Shown here one piece after another: positions 31,001 to 39,628 of a stretch of 64,000 bases of DNA. Position 1 is the stretch's first letter. Every line of letters begins with the position of its first letter. The position numbers were made by a program, and so were the translations under genes. The notes beneath the pieces were generated by a model. That model ran no database searches, was not told where the DNA came from, and worked only from the letters and a program-made list of their open reading frames with translations. Source of the DNA: Halosimplex halobium (lineage in GTDB: Archaea > Halobacteriota > Halobacteria > Halobacteriales > Haloarculaceae); contig NZ_JBLKNX010000013.1 of NCBI RefSeq assembly GCF_051414055.1, positions 1 to 64,000 of the forward strand. The letters are read 5' to 3'.

Positions 31001-33025
31001 ATGATACTGTCGGACGCCGATATTCTGCGGCGCCTTGAGGCGGGCGAGTTGGTCGTCGAACCCCTCGACGACCCGGACATCCAGATCCAGCCCGCCAGCG
31101 TCGACCTGCGGCTCGGCCGGGAGTTCCTGGAGTTCCAGCACGCCAACATCCCCTGTATCCACCCCAACAGCGAGCAGGAGACGGAGGACTACACCGACCG
31201 CGTCGAGGTCCCCGAGGACGGCGAGTACATCCTCCACCCCGGCGACTTCGTGCTCGGGACGACCCGCGAGCGCGTCGAGATCCCCGACGACCTCATCGCC
31301 CACGTCGAGGGGCGGTCCTCGCTGGGCCGGCTCGCCATCGTGGTGCATGCGTCGCTCCCGTACGACGAGGAAGTGTTTCTCTGGACACCGAAAGATGGGT
31401 TCGGATTCTACGAGATCGGTAACGTAGTCGAGAACGAGATCGACGCCTATGCAGTCTCGTTCGATCCGAAGACACTTCGAGTCGGGACTCATCGGGTAAC
31501 CGACTACATAACGAACCCAACGAAACGGATCTTCCGCGTAACGCTCGACTCCGGACGACAAGTCCATGTGACGAAGGATCACAACCTCTTCACGCTTGAC
31601 GAGGACGGAGGAGTAACTCGGATTGCGAGCGAAGACGCCGAGGGGACTCACGTGATGGTCCCGAAACAGCTCCCGGGTTCACCAAGCGAGCGACGCTCGC
31701 TGGATCTGTTGGACTACGTAGAACCGACCGAGACGACCCTCTACGCGACTGACGGGCTCGGACAGATGGATCGATCCGGCATGCCGAGCGGTTCCGAGCG
31801 GTTCTACGAGGACAACGGGAGTGCACCGATGGAGGCGGTATCACGGGGCTCGATGCCTGACGAAGTGGCGGTCGCCTTCCGACAGAGCGATCTCAAACTA
31901 CCCAGGGAAATACCACTGACCGAGGAGTTCGGATGGGTACTGGGATTCTATATCGCCGAGGGATCCGGACGGCGGAAACACCTCCAAGTGGCGAACACGA
32001 ACGACCAGTATCTAGATCGGTTTGCCTCGTTCTTCGAAGAGTATGACACCCCGATCTCGTGGGACGAACAGGAGCGTATTACCAGACTGACGGTCTGTTC
32101 CGCGCTTTGGTCGAAGGTGATCCGTAGCCTCGCCGGATCTGCCGATGGAAAGACGATCCCGGATGAGGCCTTCGAGTGGCCGAGGCACGTGCTGGAAGGG
32201 CTGCTTGACGGGCTACTTGACGGAGACGCGTGTCGTCGAGAACATCAAGCAACCTTCTACACCGCCAGAGCGGACCTCGCGAACAGAGTCATGTACTTGG
32301 CGTCACGGCTCGGGCGTATTAGCTCCACATACAATCGTGAACGCGAGAATCACATCCCGATGAGCGATGTGGACTGGGAAGGCGAGATGTGGTCTGTCGA
32401 TGTCAGTGGGGAGCGTTACAAGCGAGGTCAGTATGTTCCCACTCCGCACAAGCTGCTCAGAAATATGCGGAATGCGGCAGATATGCGGATGAAGGATGCC
32501 GCAGACGCGATGGGATACTCGTCGAAATCGAGCATATCCAACGTCGAAAACGAAGAGTACGATACGGTCAAGCGGGACACTCTCAGGCGATTCCGCGATG
32601 CATATGCGGAGGCGGGGGTAGACACGACCCGACTCGATCAGATTCTGGACGGCGACGTCAGGTTCGAAAAAGTCGTTTCAGTCGAGGAAACCGACCGAGT
32701 CGAACCGACCTACGATCTCGAAGTACAGCCCAACGGCGAGACGATAGAGAACTTCCTCGGTGGTCGCGGAGGTGTGTTCCTCTCGAACACCGCAGGCCTG
32801 TGTGATCCGGGGTATCAGGGCCAGATCACGCTCGAACTCTCGAATCTCGGAACCGCGCCCGTCGCGCTAACGCCGGGGATGCGCATCTCCCAGCTGACAT
32901 TCACGGAGCTGAAGACTCCTGCCGACCGGCCCTACGGCGAGGAACGCGGCTCGAAGTACCAGGACCAGTCCGGGCCGCAGGCCTCGAAGATCCAGGGCGA
33001 CCGCGAGTTCGGAGGCGACCAGTGA
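31001..33025 (+). CDS. dcd: dCTP deaminase with intein
   Basis: The precursor has 674 residues; removing the intein leaves 195, the normal Dcd length. Extein 1 (1-117) has IQPASVDLRLGREFL (29-43) and the HVEGRSSLGRLAIVVHA segment; extein 2 resumes TAGLCDPGYQGQITLELSN. The enzyme deaminates dCTP to dUTP (and in some archaea on to dUMP), supplying thymidylate synthesis. The insertion splits VVHA/TAGLCDPG, the active-site region, so the host protein is inactive until splicing. Start ATG 31001. Confidence 0.93.
   Translation: MILSDADILRRLEAGELVVEPLDDPDIQIQPASVDLRLGREFLEFQHANIPCIHPNSEQETEDYTDRVEVPEDGEYILHPGDFVLGTTRERVEIPDDLIAHVEGRSSLGRLAIVVHASLPYDEEVFLWTPKDGFGFYEIGNVVENEIDAYAVSFDPKTLRVGTHRVTDYITNPTKRIFRVTLDSGRQVHVTKDHNLFTLDEDGGVTRIASEDAEGTHVMVPKQLPGSPSERRSLDLLDYVEPTETTLYATDGLGQMDRSGMPSGSERFYEDNGSAPMEAVSRGSMPDEVAVAFRQSDLKLPREIPLTEEFGWVLGFYIAEGSGRRKHLQVANTNDQYLDRFASFFEEYDTPISWDEQERITRLTVCSALWSKVIRSLAGSADGKTIPDEAFEWPRHVLEGLLDGLLDGDACRREHQATFYTARADLANRVMYLASRLGRISSTYNRERENHIPMSDVDWEGEMWSVDVSGERYKRGQYVPTPHKLLRNMRNAADMRMKDAADAMGYSSKSSISNVENEEYDTVKRDTLRRFRDAYAEAGVDTTRLDQILDGDVRFEKVVSVEETDRVEPTYDLEVQPNGETIENFLGGRGGVFLSNTAGLCDPGYQGQITLELSNLGTAPVALTPGMRISQLTFTELKTPADRPYGEERGSKYQDQSGPQASKIQGDREFGGDQ
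31352..32788 (+). other. Intein with LAGLIDADG homing endonuclease domain
   Basis: 479 residues within Dcd. It begins with Ser1 (SLPYDEE), has a block-B T-x-x-H (VTKDHNLFT), two LAGLIDADG-type motifs (LGFYIAEGS and LLDGLLDGDA), a block-F TYDLEV segment and ends FLSN followed by Thr+1. The penultimate His of most inteins is Ser here. Between endonuclease and splicing end is a helix-turn-helix-like segment (KDAADAMGYSSKSSISNVENEE). The DNA is visibly less GC-rich than the exteins and uses codons ending in A/T more often, a sign of recent transfer. Confidence 0.9.
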
Positions 33026-33091
33026 CGACCGCTTCGCGTGTCGGCACGGTGTCGGCGAGAAACGAGATGGCGTTCGGAGGCGACCAGTGAC
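33007..33091 (+). repeat. 20-bp direct repeat at the dcd 3' end
   Basis: GTTCGGAGGCGACCAGTGAC occurs at 33007-33026 (the last codons and stop of dcd) and again at 33072-33091, 65 nt later. The second copy lies between dcd and the regulator gene. It looks like a partial duplication of the dcd end; the sequence between copies shows no gene. Confidence 0.8.
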
Positions 33092-33120
33092 ATGCTGGCG
33101 AGAACGGCGGTGACCGGCCG

Positions 33121-34017
33121 ATGAAGTTCGTCGAGGAGGTCGTCGTCGACGAGTTCCTGCCGACGTTCAGGTCGATGCTCGCCGAGGCGCTGCGCGAGCG
33201 CGACCTCACCCAGAGCGAGGTCGCGGAACTGCTGGGGATCAGCCAGAGCGCCGTTTCGAAGTACGTCCACGGCGAGGTCGAGCGCAACGAGCGCCTGCTG
33301 GCCGACCGGCGGATGGACGAACTGGTCGAACGGCTCGCCGAGGGGCTGGCCAGCGGCGAGATGAGCCCGGTCCAGGCGCTCGTCGAGGCGGAGGTGTTCG
33401 TCCGCCGGCTGGAGCGGGGCGACCTGCTCGCCCAGCTCCACGAGGCGGAGATGCCCGGCCTCGCCGAGTACGGCGACGACCGCTTCGCCATCCACGACCC
33501 CGACAGCACCGTCCGCGCGGCCGAGCAGGTGCTCGCGTCGCTCCGGCGGGGCGTCCGCATCTTGGAGAACACCGACGACTTCCCCGAACTGGTGCCCGCG
33601 GTCGGCTCCAACCTCGTCGAGTGCCTGCCCGACGCCGACGGCATCGAGGACGTGGCCGCGGTGCCGGGCCGGATCCTCGACCTGGAGGGGACGACGGCGA
33701 TCCCGGCGGACCCGGAGTTCGGCGTCAGCGAGCACGTCGCGAGCGTGCTGCTGGCAGCACGGGCCGGCGGCAGCGACGCCCGCGCGGCCCTGAACGTCCG
33801 CTACGACCCCGAACTCGTCGAGGCGCTGGAGGCGGCGGGGTACACCGCCGTCGAGTTCGACGCCGACCGCGACCCGACCGCCGCCGTCGCCGACGCGCTG
33901 GCGGAGTCGCCCGACGCCGACGTGCTCTACCAGACCGGCGGGTTCGGCGTCGAACCGATCGTCTACGTGCTGGCCGACGAGGCGCCGGCCGCCGCCCGCG
34001 CCGTCAGGGAGCTGTAA
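33121..34017 (+). CDS. HTH-ThiN domain transcriptional regulator (ThiR paralogue)
   Basis: The 298-residue protein has an N-terminal helix-turn-helix (about 18-52, LTQSEVAELLGISQSAVSKYVHG) and a C-terminal ThiN domain (about 120-298; LVECLPDADGIEDVAAVPGRI, TTAIPADPEFGVSEHVA, YQTGGFGVEPIVYVLAD). ThiN binds thiamine phosphate in related enzymes and serves as the ligand sensor in archaeal ThiR regulators. It is a clear paralogue of the thi4-linked regulator at 47831 but has no thiamine gene beside it, so its targets may differ. Its stop overlaps the next methyltransferase start. Confidence 0.83.
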   Translation: MKFVEEVVVDEFLPTFRSMLAEALRERDLTQSEVAELLGISQSAVSKYVHGEVERNERLLADRRMDELVERLAEGLASGEMSPVQALVEAEVFVRRLERGDLLAQLHEAEMPGLAEYGDDRFAIHDPDSTVRAAEQVLASLRRGVRILENTDDFPELVPAVGSNLVECLPDADGIEDVAAVPGRILDLEGTTAIPADPEFGVSEHVASVLLAARAGGSDARAALNVRYDPELVEALEAAGYTAVEFDADRDPTAAVADALAESPDADVLYQTGGFGVEPIVYVLADEAPAAARAVREL

Positions 34018-34679
34018 TGGCCGACGACACCCGGGCGACCCAGGCGTTCTACGGCCGCTGGGCGAACGCCTACGACTGGCTGGCGACCGCGCCGGGCGTC
34101 GAATCCTGGCGCGACCGCGCGGCCGACCGGCTCGACCTCGACGCCGGCGACACGGTCGTCGAGGTGGGCTGTGGCACCGGCGCGAACTTCGCCCAGTTAC
34201 GCGAGCGGGTCGGCCCCGAGGGACGGGTCGTCGGGATCGACGTGACCCGGGGGATGTTGCGGCGGGCCGGCGAGCGCGTCGACCGCGCCGGCTGGGAGAA
34301 CGTCCACCTGCTGCAGGCCGACGCCCGTCGACCGCCGGTCGACGGTCCCGTCGACGCCGTCCTCGCCACGTTCGTCGTCGGGATGTTCGCCGACCCGCGT
34401 CCGGCCGTCGAACGGTGGATCGAGACGCTCGGTCCGGGCGGGCGGATCGTCCTGCTCAACGCCGGCCGCTCCGAGCGGCGGGTCGCCGCGCCGCTGAACC
34501 TGGGCTTCCGCGCGTTCGTGCGCCTGGCCGCCCCCGGGGACGGCCGCGTCTCGCCGACAGAGAGCCTGGAGCGGCGGGTCGCGACCGCCCGCGATGCCGT
34601 CTACTCGAACTGTCCCGACCACGGGTTCGAGGAGTTCGGGCTCGGCTACCTGGGGCTGGCCTGGGGCGAGCGGGCGTGA
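34017..34679 (+). CDS. Class I SAM-dependent methyltransferase
   Basis: The 220-residue protein has SAM motif I VVEVGCGTGANFAQL (about 46-60), GRVVGIDVT (motif II) and LGPGGRIVLLNAGRSE (about 141-156). Its ATG overlaps the TAA stop of the HTH-ThiN regulator by one base, so the two are cotranslated and the regulator may sense a metabolite linked to this methyltransferase. The YGRWANAYDWLATAPGVESWR start is typical of UbiE/COQ5-like small-molecule methyltransferases. Substrate unknown. Confidence 0.8.
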   Translation: MADDTRATQAFYGRWANAYDWLATAPGVESWRDRAADRLDLDAGDTVVEVGCGTGANFAQLRERVGPEGRVVGIDVTRGMLRRAGERVDRAGWENVHLLQADARRPPVDGPVDAVLATFVVGMFADPRPAVERWIETLGPGGRIVLLNAGRSERRVAAPLNLGFRAFVRLAAPGDGRVSPTESLERRVATARDAVYSNCPDHGFEEFGLGYLGLAWGERA

Positions 34680-34689
34680 ACGAGTTCGG

Positions 34690-35952
34690 TCAGGCGTCAC
34701 CGTCGCCGAGAACGTCGCGGAGCGGCGCGGGGACCGACAGCGCCCCCGACTCGACGCGGTAGACGAGACAGCCCGCGAGCGTGAGCAGGCTACCCCAGAG
34801 CACGGGCGTCCCGAGACGGAGCACCGGGAGCGCGGCGTCGAGTATCGCCTGTCTGGTAGCGGGACCGACCGGGAGCGCCCAGAGGGTCTCCCGGAGGTTG
34901 CCGTAGGACAGCGAGACGTTCGCCAGCAGGGCGCCGGCGACGAACAGCCGGCGACCGCGGCCCGCGGGGAGGTCGTAGAGGAGGACCACGAGCGAGAACG
35001 CGGTGTAGGCGTAGTACAGCAGCAGCGACGGGAAGGCGAGGACCATCGCGACCAGCGTCCCGTGGACGGCGACGTGGCGGTCGGTGACGGTCCGGGGGCG
35101 GTAGTACAGCGCGGCGAGGACGGGCGCCAGCAGCGCGGCCGCGCCGACGGCGTACCAGACCGGGTCGACGTTCGGGAACAGCACCGACAGCGGCCGGCGG
35201 AGCGTCACGAAGCTCTTGCCCGGCGGCAGTCCGCCGACGAAGTCGGCCGTCTCGCGCTGGGGGAGCAGGGCGTCGGTGACGTACGTCCGGGTGGTGTCGA
35301 CGCCGAAGACGAGCAGTCCGAGGCCGAACAGGCTCGCTGCGGTCCCGACGGCCGCCCCGATGGCACGCCAGGCGCGCCGCCGGAGCAGCCAGAGGCCGAC
35401 CGCGGCGGGGAAGACCTTCACGAACGCGGGGATCGCGAGCGCGACGCCCGCCCGGGTCTCCCGGTCGCGGGCGAGCCGGACGAACCCGGCGACGAGCGCG
35501 AGGGTGAGGACGTGGTTCACCTGGCCGTAGCCCAGCGAGGGCGCCGAGTGGGCCGACGCGAGCAGGAAGGCGAACAGGAGCGCCCGTTCGAGGCGGCCCA
35601 CGTCGTAGCCGAGCGACTCGACGTAGTCGACGAGCAGGCGGGCGGCGACGGCGCTGGCGGCGACGGAGACGGCGGTGATGGCGATGAAACCCGGGACCCA
35701 GCCCTCGGCGAGCGCCGAGGGGAGGAACGCGAGGACGGCGGCGGGCGGGTAGACGTAGTGGTAGCCGCTGTCCGGCGGCGTGACGGCGTAGAAGTCCCCG
35801 CCGGCCAGCGCGGCCTCGGCGGCGACGTGGTAGACGCGGTAGTTGAGGCCGAAGGTGCCGGGCCGGTTGACGGCGTAGTTGCCCAGGATCGCGACGCCCA
35901 GCAAGGCGCCCGTGGCGAACACCGCCAGCGCGTCGCGGCTCCGGTCGGTCAC
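34690..35952 (-). CDS. GT87-like membrane glycosyltransferase (DUF2029)
   Basis: The 420-residue protein has about ten to twelve membrane spans. The first external loop carries NYRVYHVAAEAALAGGDFY and YHYVYPPAAVLAFLPSALAEGW, the YxxxPPxxxLxxxP pattern of DUF2029/GT87 proteins, which transfer mannose or arabinose from polyprenyl-phosphate donors. The GTG at 35952 is preferred to 36123; the added 57 residues are Arg/Gly-rich and overlap the divergent gene. It likely builds surface glycans. Converges with the methyltransferase at 34017. Confidence 0.78.
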   Translation of the reverse strand: MTDRSRDALAVFATGALLGVAILGNYAVNRPGTFGLNYRVYHVAAEAALAGGDFYAVTPPDSGYHYVYPPAAVLAFLPSALAEGWVPGFIAITAVSVAASAVAARLLVDYVESLGYDVGRLERALLFAFLLASAHSAPSLGYGQVNHVLTLALVAGFVRLARDRETRAGVALAIPAFVKVFPAAVGLWLLRRRAWRAIGAAVGTAASLFGLGLLVFGVDTTRTYVTDALLPQRETADFVGGLPPGKSFVTLRRPLSVLFPNVDPVWYAVGAAALLAPVLAALYYRPRTVTDRHVAVHGTLVAMVLAFPSLLLYYAYTAFSLVVLLYDLPAGRGRRLFVAGALLANVSLSYGNLRETLWALPVGPATRQAILDAALPVLRLGTPVLWGSLLTLAGCLVYRVESGALSVPAPLRDVLGDGDA

Positions 35953-36104
35953 GCTCGCCGGTCCGCGGGCGCCCCTCTTGTGCGTGCCGGATCGGGGCCG
36001 GCGTGAGCGGTCCACGCCGACGCCGCCGTCGTCTCCGGGCGCGGGCGTGCCGCGGACGCTCCTGCGCCGCCGGATTTTTCGGAACCGCGCGGAGATTCTA
36101 GACG

Positions 36105-36386
36105 ATGCCCTCCAACAGAGCAACAGGCGCAGCGCCGATAGCGACCGGCGTCTTCCTCGCCGGAACGGCCGCGCGAGAAGTCACACAGCACGGATTCGAA
36201 CGCTGGACGACGCTGGCGCTCGTCGGCGGCCTCTCGGCGGTTGCCGTCGGGGTCGGCGTCCTGACCGGCCGCGGCGGGTTCGACGCCGACGACTCCGACG
36301 ACCGGCGCGACCGGACGACGACGGTCGCACTCGCCGGCCTCGCGCTGGCGAGTCTCGCCGTCGGCGCCGCAGTCGCGCTGGCGTAG
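36105..36386 (+). CDS. Small two- or three-span membrane protein
   Basis: The 93-residue protein has hydrophobic spans at about 9-25, 34-52 and 72-92, with an acidic Asp/Arg loop (GFDADDSDDRRDRTT) between. It has no known motif. The start is ATG 36105, about 150 nt from the divergent GT87-like gene. The base use is normal for the genome. The function is unknown. Confidence 0.55.
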   Translation: MPSNRATGAAPIATGVFLAGTAAREVTQHGFERWTTLALVGGLSAVAVGVGVLTGRGGFDADDSDDRRDRTTTVALAGLALASLAVGAAVALA

Positions 36387-36467
36387 CGCCGTTCGCTGGT
36401 TACCCGCCCGTTGTCGGTCGTCGGGCGGAAGTGACGGCAGGCGGATCGTAGTGTGCGGTCCGCCCGG

Positions 36468-37058
36468 TCACCGTTCGGGGGTCGACGCGTTCGCCACCGT
36501 GTACTCGCTCTCGTTCAGCGATAGCTGGACGAACGCGTCGCTGTCGGTCGTCAGCCGCGTCGCGTTCGTCCCGCTCGGCGCGGCGGTGCCGCCGGAGTCG
36601 ACCCGGACCGTCCCGTTGCCGACCCGTTCGATCTCGATCTTGTCCCGTTCGAACTCGTCGGCGGTCACGACGACGGGTTCGCGGACGTCGACGACCGAGC
36701 CGTCAGACACGTCGGCGACGACACGGGTCGGCGCCGTCTCGTTGCGCGCGACCCAGACCGACACCGGGTCGCCGTCGTCGACCGGCGCCCACACCTCGAA
36801 GCGGACGCGCTCGCCGTCGACGGCGTCGCGGACGCTCTCGTTCGCCCACGCCGTCCGCCAGGCGTCCTCGACCGTCGCCGCGTCGAGTTCGTCGTCGGGG
36901 TCGACCGTCTCGACCGTGTAGTTCTCGGGCGGTTCGACTGGCGCCGGCGTCCCCGTCGCGGGGGCGGCCGGCGAGTCCGTCGCGGTCGCGGCCACCACGC
37001 TGCCCGTCCCGAGGACGAGCACCGCGGCGGCCGCGAGTGCGAATAGTTTCCGTCGCAT
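36468..37058 (-). CDS. Exported protein, unknown function
   Basis: The 196-residue protein has a signal peptide: basic MRRK, hydrophobic LFALAAAAVLVLGTGSVVAA, then a Thr/Pro-rich linker. The mature domain (about 45-196) has N-glycosylation-type NxS/T sites (NYT, NES, NET, NGT, NAT, NES) and beta-strand patterns such as DKIEIERVGNGTVRV. A similar IEIERV...RV motif occurs in the exported protein at 38052, so the two may be related. The in-frame upstream extension is not coding-like. Function unknown. Confidence 0.62.
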   Translation of the reverse strand: MRRKLFALAAAAVLVLGTGSVVAATATDSPAAPATGTPAPVEPPENYTVETVDPDDELDAATVEDAWRTAWANESVRDAVDGERVRFEVWAPVDDGDPVSVWVARNETAPTRVVADVSDGSVVDVREPVVVTADEFERDKIEIERVGNGTVRVDSGGTAAPSGTNATRLTTDSDAFVQLSLNESEYTVANASTPER

Positions 37059-37213
37059 CGTCTCACTGGGGCGGTCGCCCCGGCGACACCTTCGGAGAAA
37101 GCCCTCAAAGTCGTTGATTGGAAAGGGGACGGAAGCGGTTCGAAACGCCCGAAATCCGCCGTTTCGTGGGTGGGGTGAGCGTGCCGAGCGGGTCGGGCGA
37201 GCGTGACGAACTA

Positions 37214-37903
37214 TCAGATGAGGGTGACGAGGTTCCCCATGCCGCGGCGCTTGCGCTCGAGGAGGTCGCGGTGTTCGAGCGCGTCGAGCGTCCGGCTGAC
37301 CGTCGCCTTCGACAGGTCGGTCTCCTCGACGATCTCCCGCTGGGGGAGCTCGCCACCGGCGTCGAGGACGAGCCTGAACACGGTCTCCTCGTTGCCGGTC
37401 AGCCGCTCCGCGGCCGCTTCCCACTCCTCGCGGCGGGACTCCGGGTCGGCCGCGTCCGCTGCCCTGGGATCGGCCGCGGTCGCCCGCCCGGAGTCGTCGC
37501 CGGCCGCCCCCTCGGCGCGTTCGGGCGCGGCGGTCGCCGCGCGGGTCGCGCCGTCCGCGACGGGCTGTGTCGCGCCGGCGTCGGCGGATCGGACCGGGTC
37601 GCCGGCACGGTCGTCCGGCCGGTCGGGGTCGCCATCGGACTGGTGGGGGTCAGTACCGGACTGGTCGGGGCCGCCAACCAGCAGGTACGTGCCGGCCGCG
37701 CCGAGGAGCGCCGCCGAGACGCCGACCACCGCCACGTCGCCGTACGTGAAGTACTGCCCGATCCGGGTGGTCTGAGCGCCGTCGCCACCCATCGAGACGA
37801 CGACCGGGGACGGCGAGATCAGCTGGACGGCGAGCACGAGCGCCGCGGCGACGACGGCGACCGCGGCGAGGAGGTGTCGCGGGTGGAGGGCGCGGGGGTC
37901 CAT
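37214..37903 (-). CDS. Membrane-tethered winged-helix regulator
   Basis: The 229-residue protein has two membrane spans (about 10-29 and 54-75), a long Ala/Asp/Gly-rich linker (about 80-150) and a C-terminal winged helix (about 165-229; LPQREIVEETDLSKATVSRTLDALEHRDLLERKRRG within it). It is a membrane-bound DNA-binding protein of a kind frequent in haloarchaea (helix-turn-helix DUF7343-like). It lies 155 nt from the exported-protein gene at 36468 on the same strand and divergently from the one at 38052, so it may control one or both in response to a signal at the membrane. Confidence 0.72.
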   Translation of the reverse strand: MDPRALHPRHLLAAVAVVAAALVLAVQLISPSPVVVSMGGDGAQTTRIGQYFTYGDVAVVGVSAALLGAAGTYLLVGGPDQSGTDPHQSDGDPDRPDDRAGDPVRSADAGATQPVADGATRAATAAPERAEGAAGDDSGRATAADPRAADAADPESRREEWEAAAERLTGNEETVFRLVLDAGGELPQREIVEETDLSKATVSRTLDALEHRDLLERKRRGMGNLVTLI

Positions 37904-38051
37904 GGCCGACGCTAGCCGGGGACACCCCCAAATGCGTATCGCTCTCAACCCGTCGTACGAGGGCTGAAACGCCCGTGGAACGCGTTTCCAACGCGTTCGG
38001 AACGCGTTTCATCGACGGGTTGATTGGCTCTTCCGACCGACCGATCACGGG

Positions 38052-38720
38052 ATGGCGACCGACGACCGCACGCGGACGACCGACTCTCGGGCTCGGGCGG
38101 CTCTGCTCGTCGGGCTAGTAGCGCTCGGCGTCGGACTCGGGGCGGCCGGGGCTGCGCTGTTCCCGGGCGGACCCGCGGGCGCCGGCGAGCCCGGCGCGGC
38201 GTTCGTGGTCTCGGAGCGGAACGTGAGCGTCGCCGACGCCGACCGCGACCCGACGGTGGTCGCGAACGTCTCCTCGGCGAGCCGGGTCGAGATCGAACGG
38301 GTCGACAGCGGCCGGTTCAGAGTCAGCACCGACACGCCGCTGACCGACCGCGAGCGCCGACGCGCGAAGTCGATCACCCGGTCGAACGAAACCGTGCAGC
38401 GGGCGCTCGCCGCGATGGACGGGCACGAGTTGGCGGTCGAACCGATACGGAAACTCACCGTCGGGTCCGCGACCCGGGTGAACGCGACCGTCCAGTCGAC
38501 GAACGGCTCCGGCGGGGTCCGGACGTTCCGGGTCGAGAACGTCACCGGCGGGTCGGACGGGTCTGTCGTCGTCGAGCGGTCGCGCGACTACGTCGACGGC
38601 GCGGCGAGCGTCGAGATCCGTCGCTCCCCGTCCGGCGAACTCGCCTACACGGCGCGGGTGGACCTGACGAACGGGACGGTGACCGGCGTCACCGACTGGG
38701 CGGCGGTCCGGGACGGCTGA
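38052..38720 (+). CDS. Membrane-anchored exported protein
   Basis: The 222-residue protein has an N-terminal span (about residues 17-38) and an external domain with glycosylation-type sequons (NVS, NVSS, NET, NAT, NGS, NVT, NGT). The segment SSASRVEIERVDSGRFRVS (about 74-92) resembles DKIEIERVGNGTVRV in the protein at 36468. The gene is divergent from the membrane-bound winged-helix gene at 37903, with about 148 nt between. Function unknown. Confidence 0.6.
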   Translation: MATDDRTRTTDSRARAALLVGLVALGVGLGAAGAALFPGGPAGAGEPGAAFVVSERNVSVADADRDPTVVANVSSASRVEIERVDSGRFRVSTDTPLTDRERRRAKSITRSNETVQRALAAMDGHELAVEPIRKLTVGSATRVNATVQSTNGSGGVRTFRVENVTGGSDGSVVVERSRDYVDGAASVEIRRSPSGELAYTARVDLTNGTVTGVTDWAAVRDG

Positions 38721-38795
38721 CGGACGGGCCGACGCACTCGGCGGGAAAGAAAACAGGGTCCGGAGTCGGTCGGTCGCCGCGCGCTCCCAGTGGAA

Positions 38796-39578
38796 CTACA
38801 CCCGGTATCGCTCCGCGTGTTCGGGACAGAACTCCGGGTCCCGAAGCTGTGCCCGAACGACGCCGGGCTGGCGGTGGGGATTCGTCAGCCGACAGTCCTC
38901 GTCGTCGCAGAAGCCCTCGCCGGTCTCCAGGTAGTGGTAGCACTGGAGGACGTAGCCCCGAACGGCCTCGGTCGTCCGGGGGTCGTCCTCGACGAGGAAC
39001 TCCCCCTCGACCTCGTTCTCCAGGACCTCCCGCGGCGGCGCGCCGCCGGAGACCAGGGCGTGTTTCTGCTGTTCCTTGTAGTACTGTTCGGGCTTGGCCG
39101 GCGCCTCGTAGAGGCCCGGCACCGACACGACGCCCGGCTGGCCGAGGACGTTCACCCGCTTGTGCCAGCGGCCGTCGTGGTCGCCCCAGGTCCCCACCAC
39201 GCGGTCCAGCAGCGGGACGTGCAGGTGGTCGAGCCCGCGTTCCTCGTCCGGAAGCAGGCCGTTCAGAATCTCCTGGACCTGCAGCCCGTCGTAGATGACG
39301 CCGCCGCCGCGCTCGGGGTTCTCGATCGCCCGCTCCTCGTAGCGGACGATGCCGACCATCGTGTTGCCGGTCTCGCGCTCGTACGGCGAGAGCACCCGCG
39401 CCTCGGCGAACGACTCCGCGAGGTCCTGGTCGTCGTCACCGTCCTCGTCGCCGTATACGGAGAGAAACCGGTCGCGCACCGCCACGTCGGCGTCGACGCG
39501 CTCGCGGAGCCACTCGGCGACCGCGTCGGCGTCGGCCGCCGTCGTCGGCGCGCGGTAGAGCGTGACCTCGTCGACCAT
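38796..39578 (-). CDS. Archaeal conserved protein, DUF6775-like
   Basis: The 260-residue protein has a set of conserved-looking blocks: EARVLSPYERETGNTMVGIVRYEERA, IYDGLQVQEILNGLLP, LHVPLLDRVVGTWGDHDGRWHKRVNVLGQPGVVSVPGL (cited in pieces), EAPAKPEQYY, and a C-terminal FCDDEDCRL...FCPEHAER zinc-binding-like Cys/His set. This matches my memory of DUF6775, described as putative metallopeptidase, but no HExxH is visible. The ATG at 39578 begins MVDEVTLYRAP. Function unproven. Confidence 0.6.
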   Translation of the reverse strand: MVDEVTLYRAPTTAADADAVAEWLRERVDADVAVRDRFLSVYGDEDGDDDQDLAESFAEARVLSPYERETGNTMVGIVRYEERAIENPERGGGVIYDGLQVQEILNGLLPDEERGLDHLHVPLLDRVVGTWGDHDGRWHKRVNVLGQPGVVSVPGLYEAPAKPEQYYKEQQKHALVSGGAPPREVLENEVEGEFLVEDDPRTTEAVRGYVLQCYHYLETGEGFCDDEDCRLTNPHRQPGVVRAQLRDPEFCPEHAERYRV

Positions 39579-39628
39579 ACGAATCGGTGGTACCACCGGG
39601 TAAAACGCGTTGCGGCTCGGGACGAGCG

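Noticed and set aside
29231..31651. Long upstream continuation of the pth2 frame
   Set aside because: It is antisense to the GH43 gene and the start of dcd; Pth2 proteins are about 112 residues and the ATG at 29230 matches the family start.
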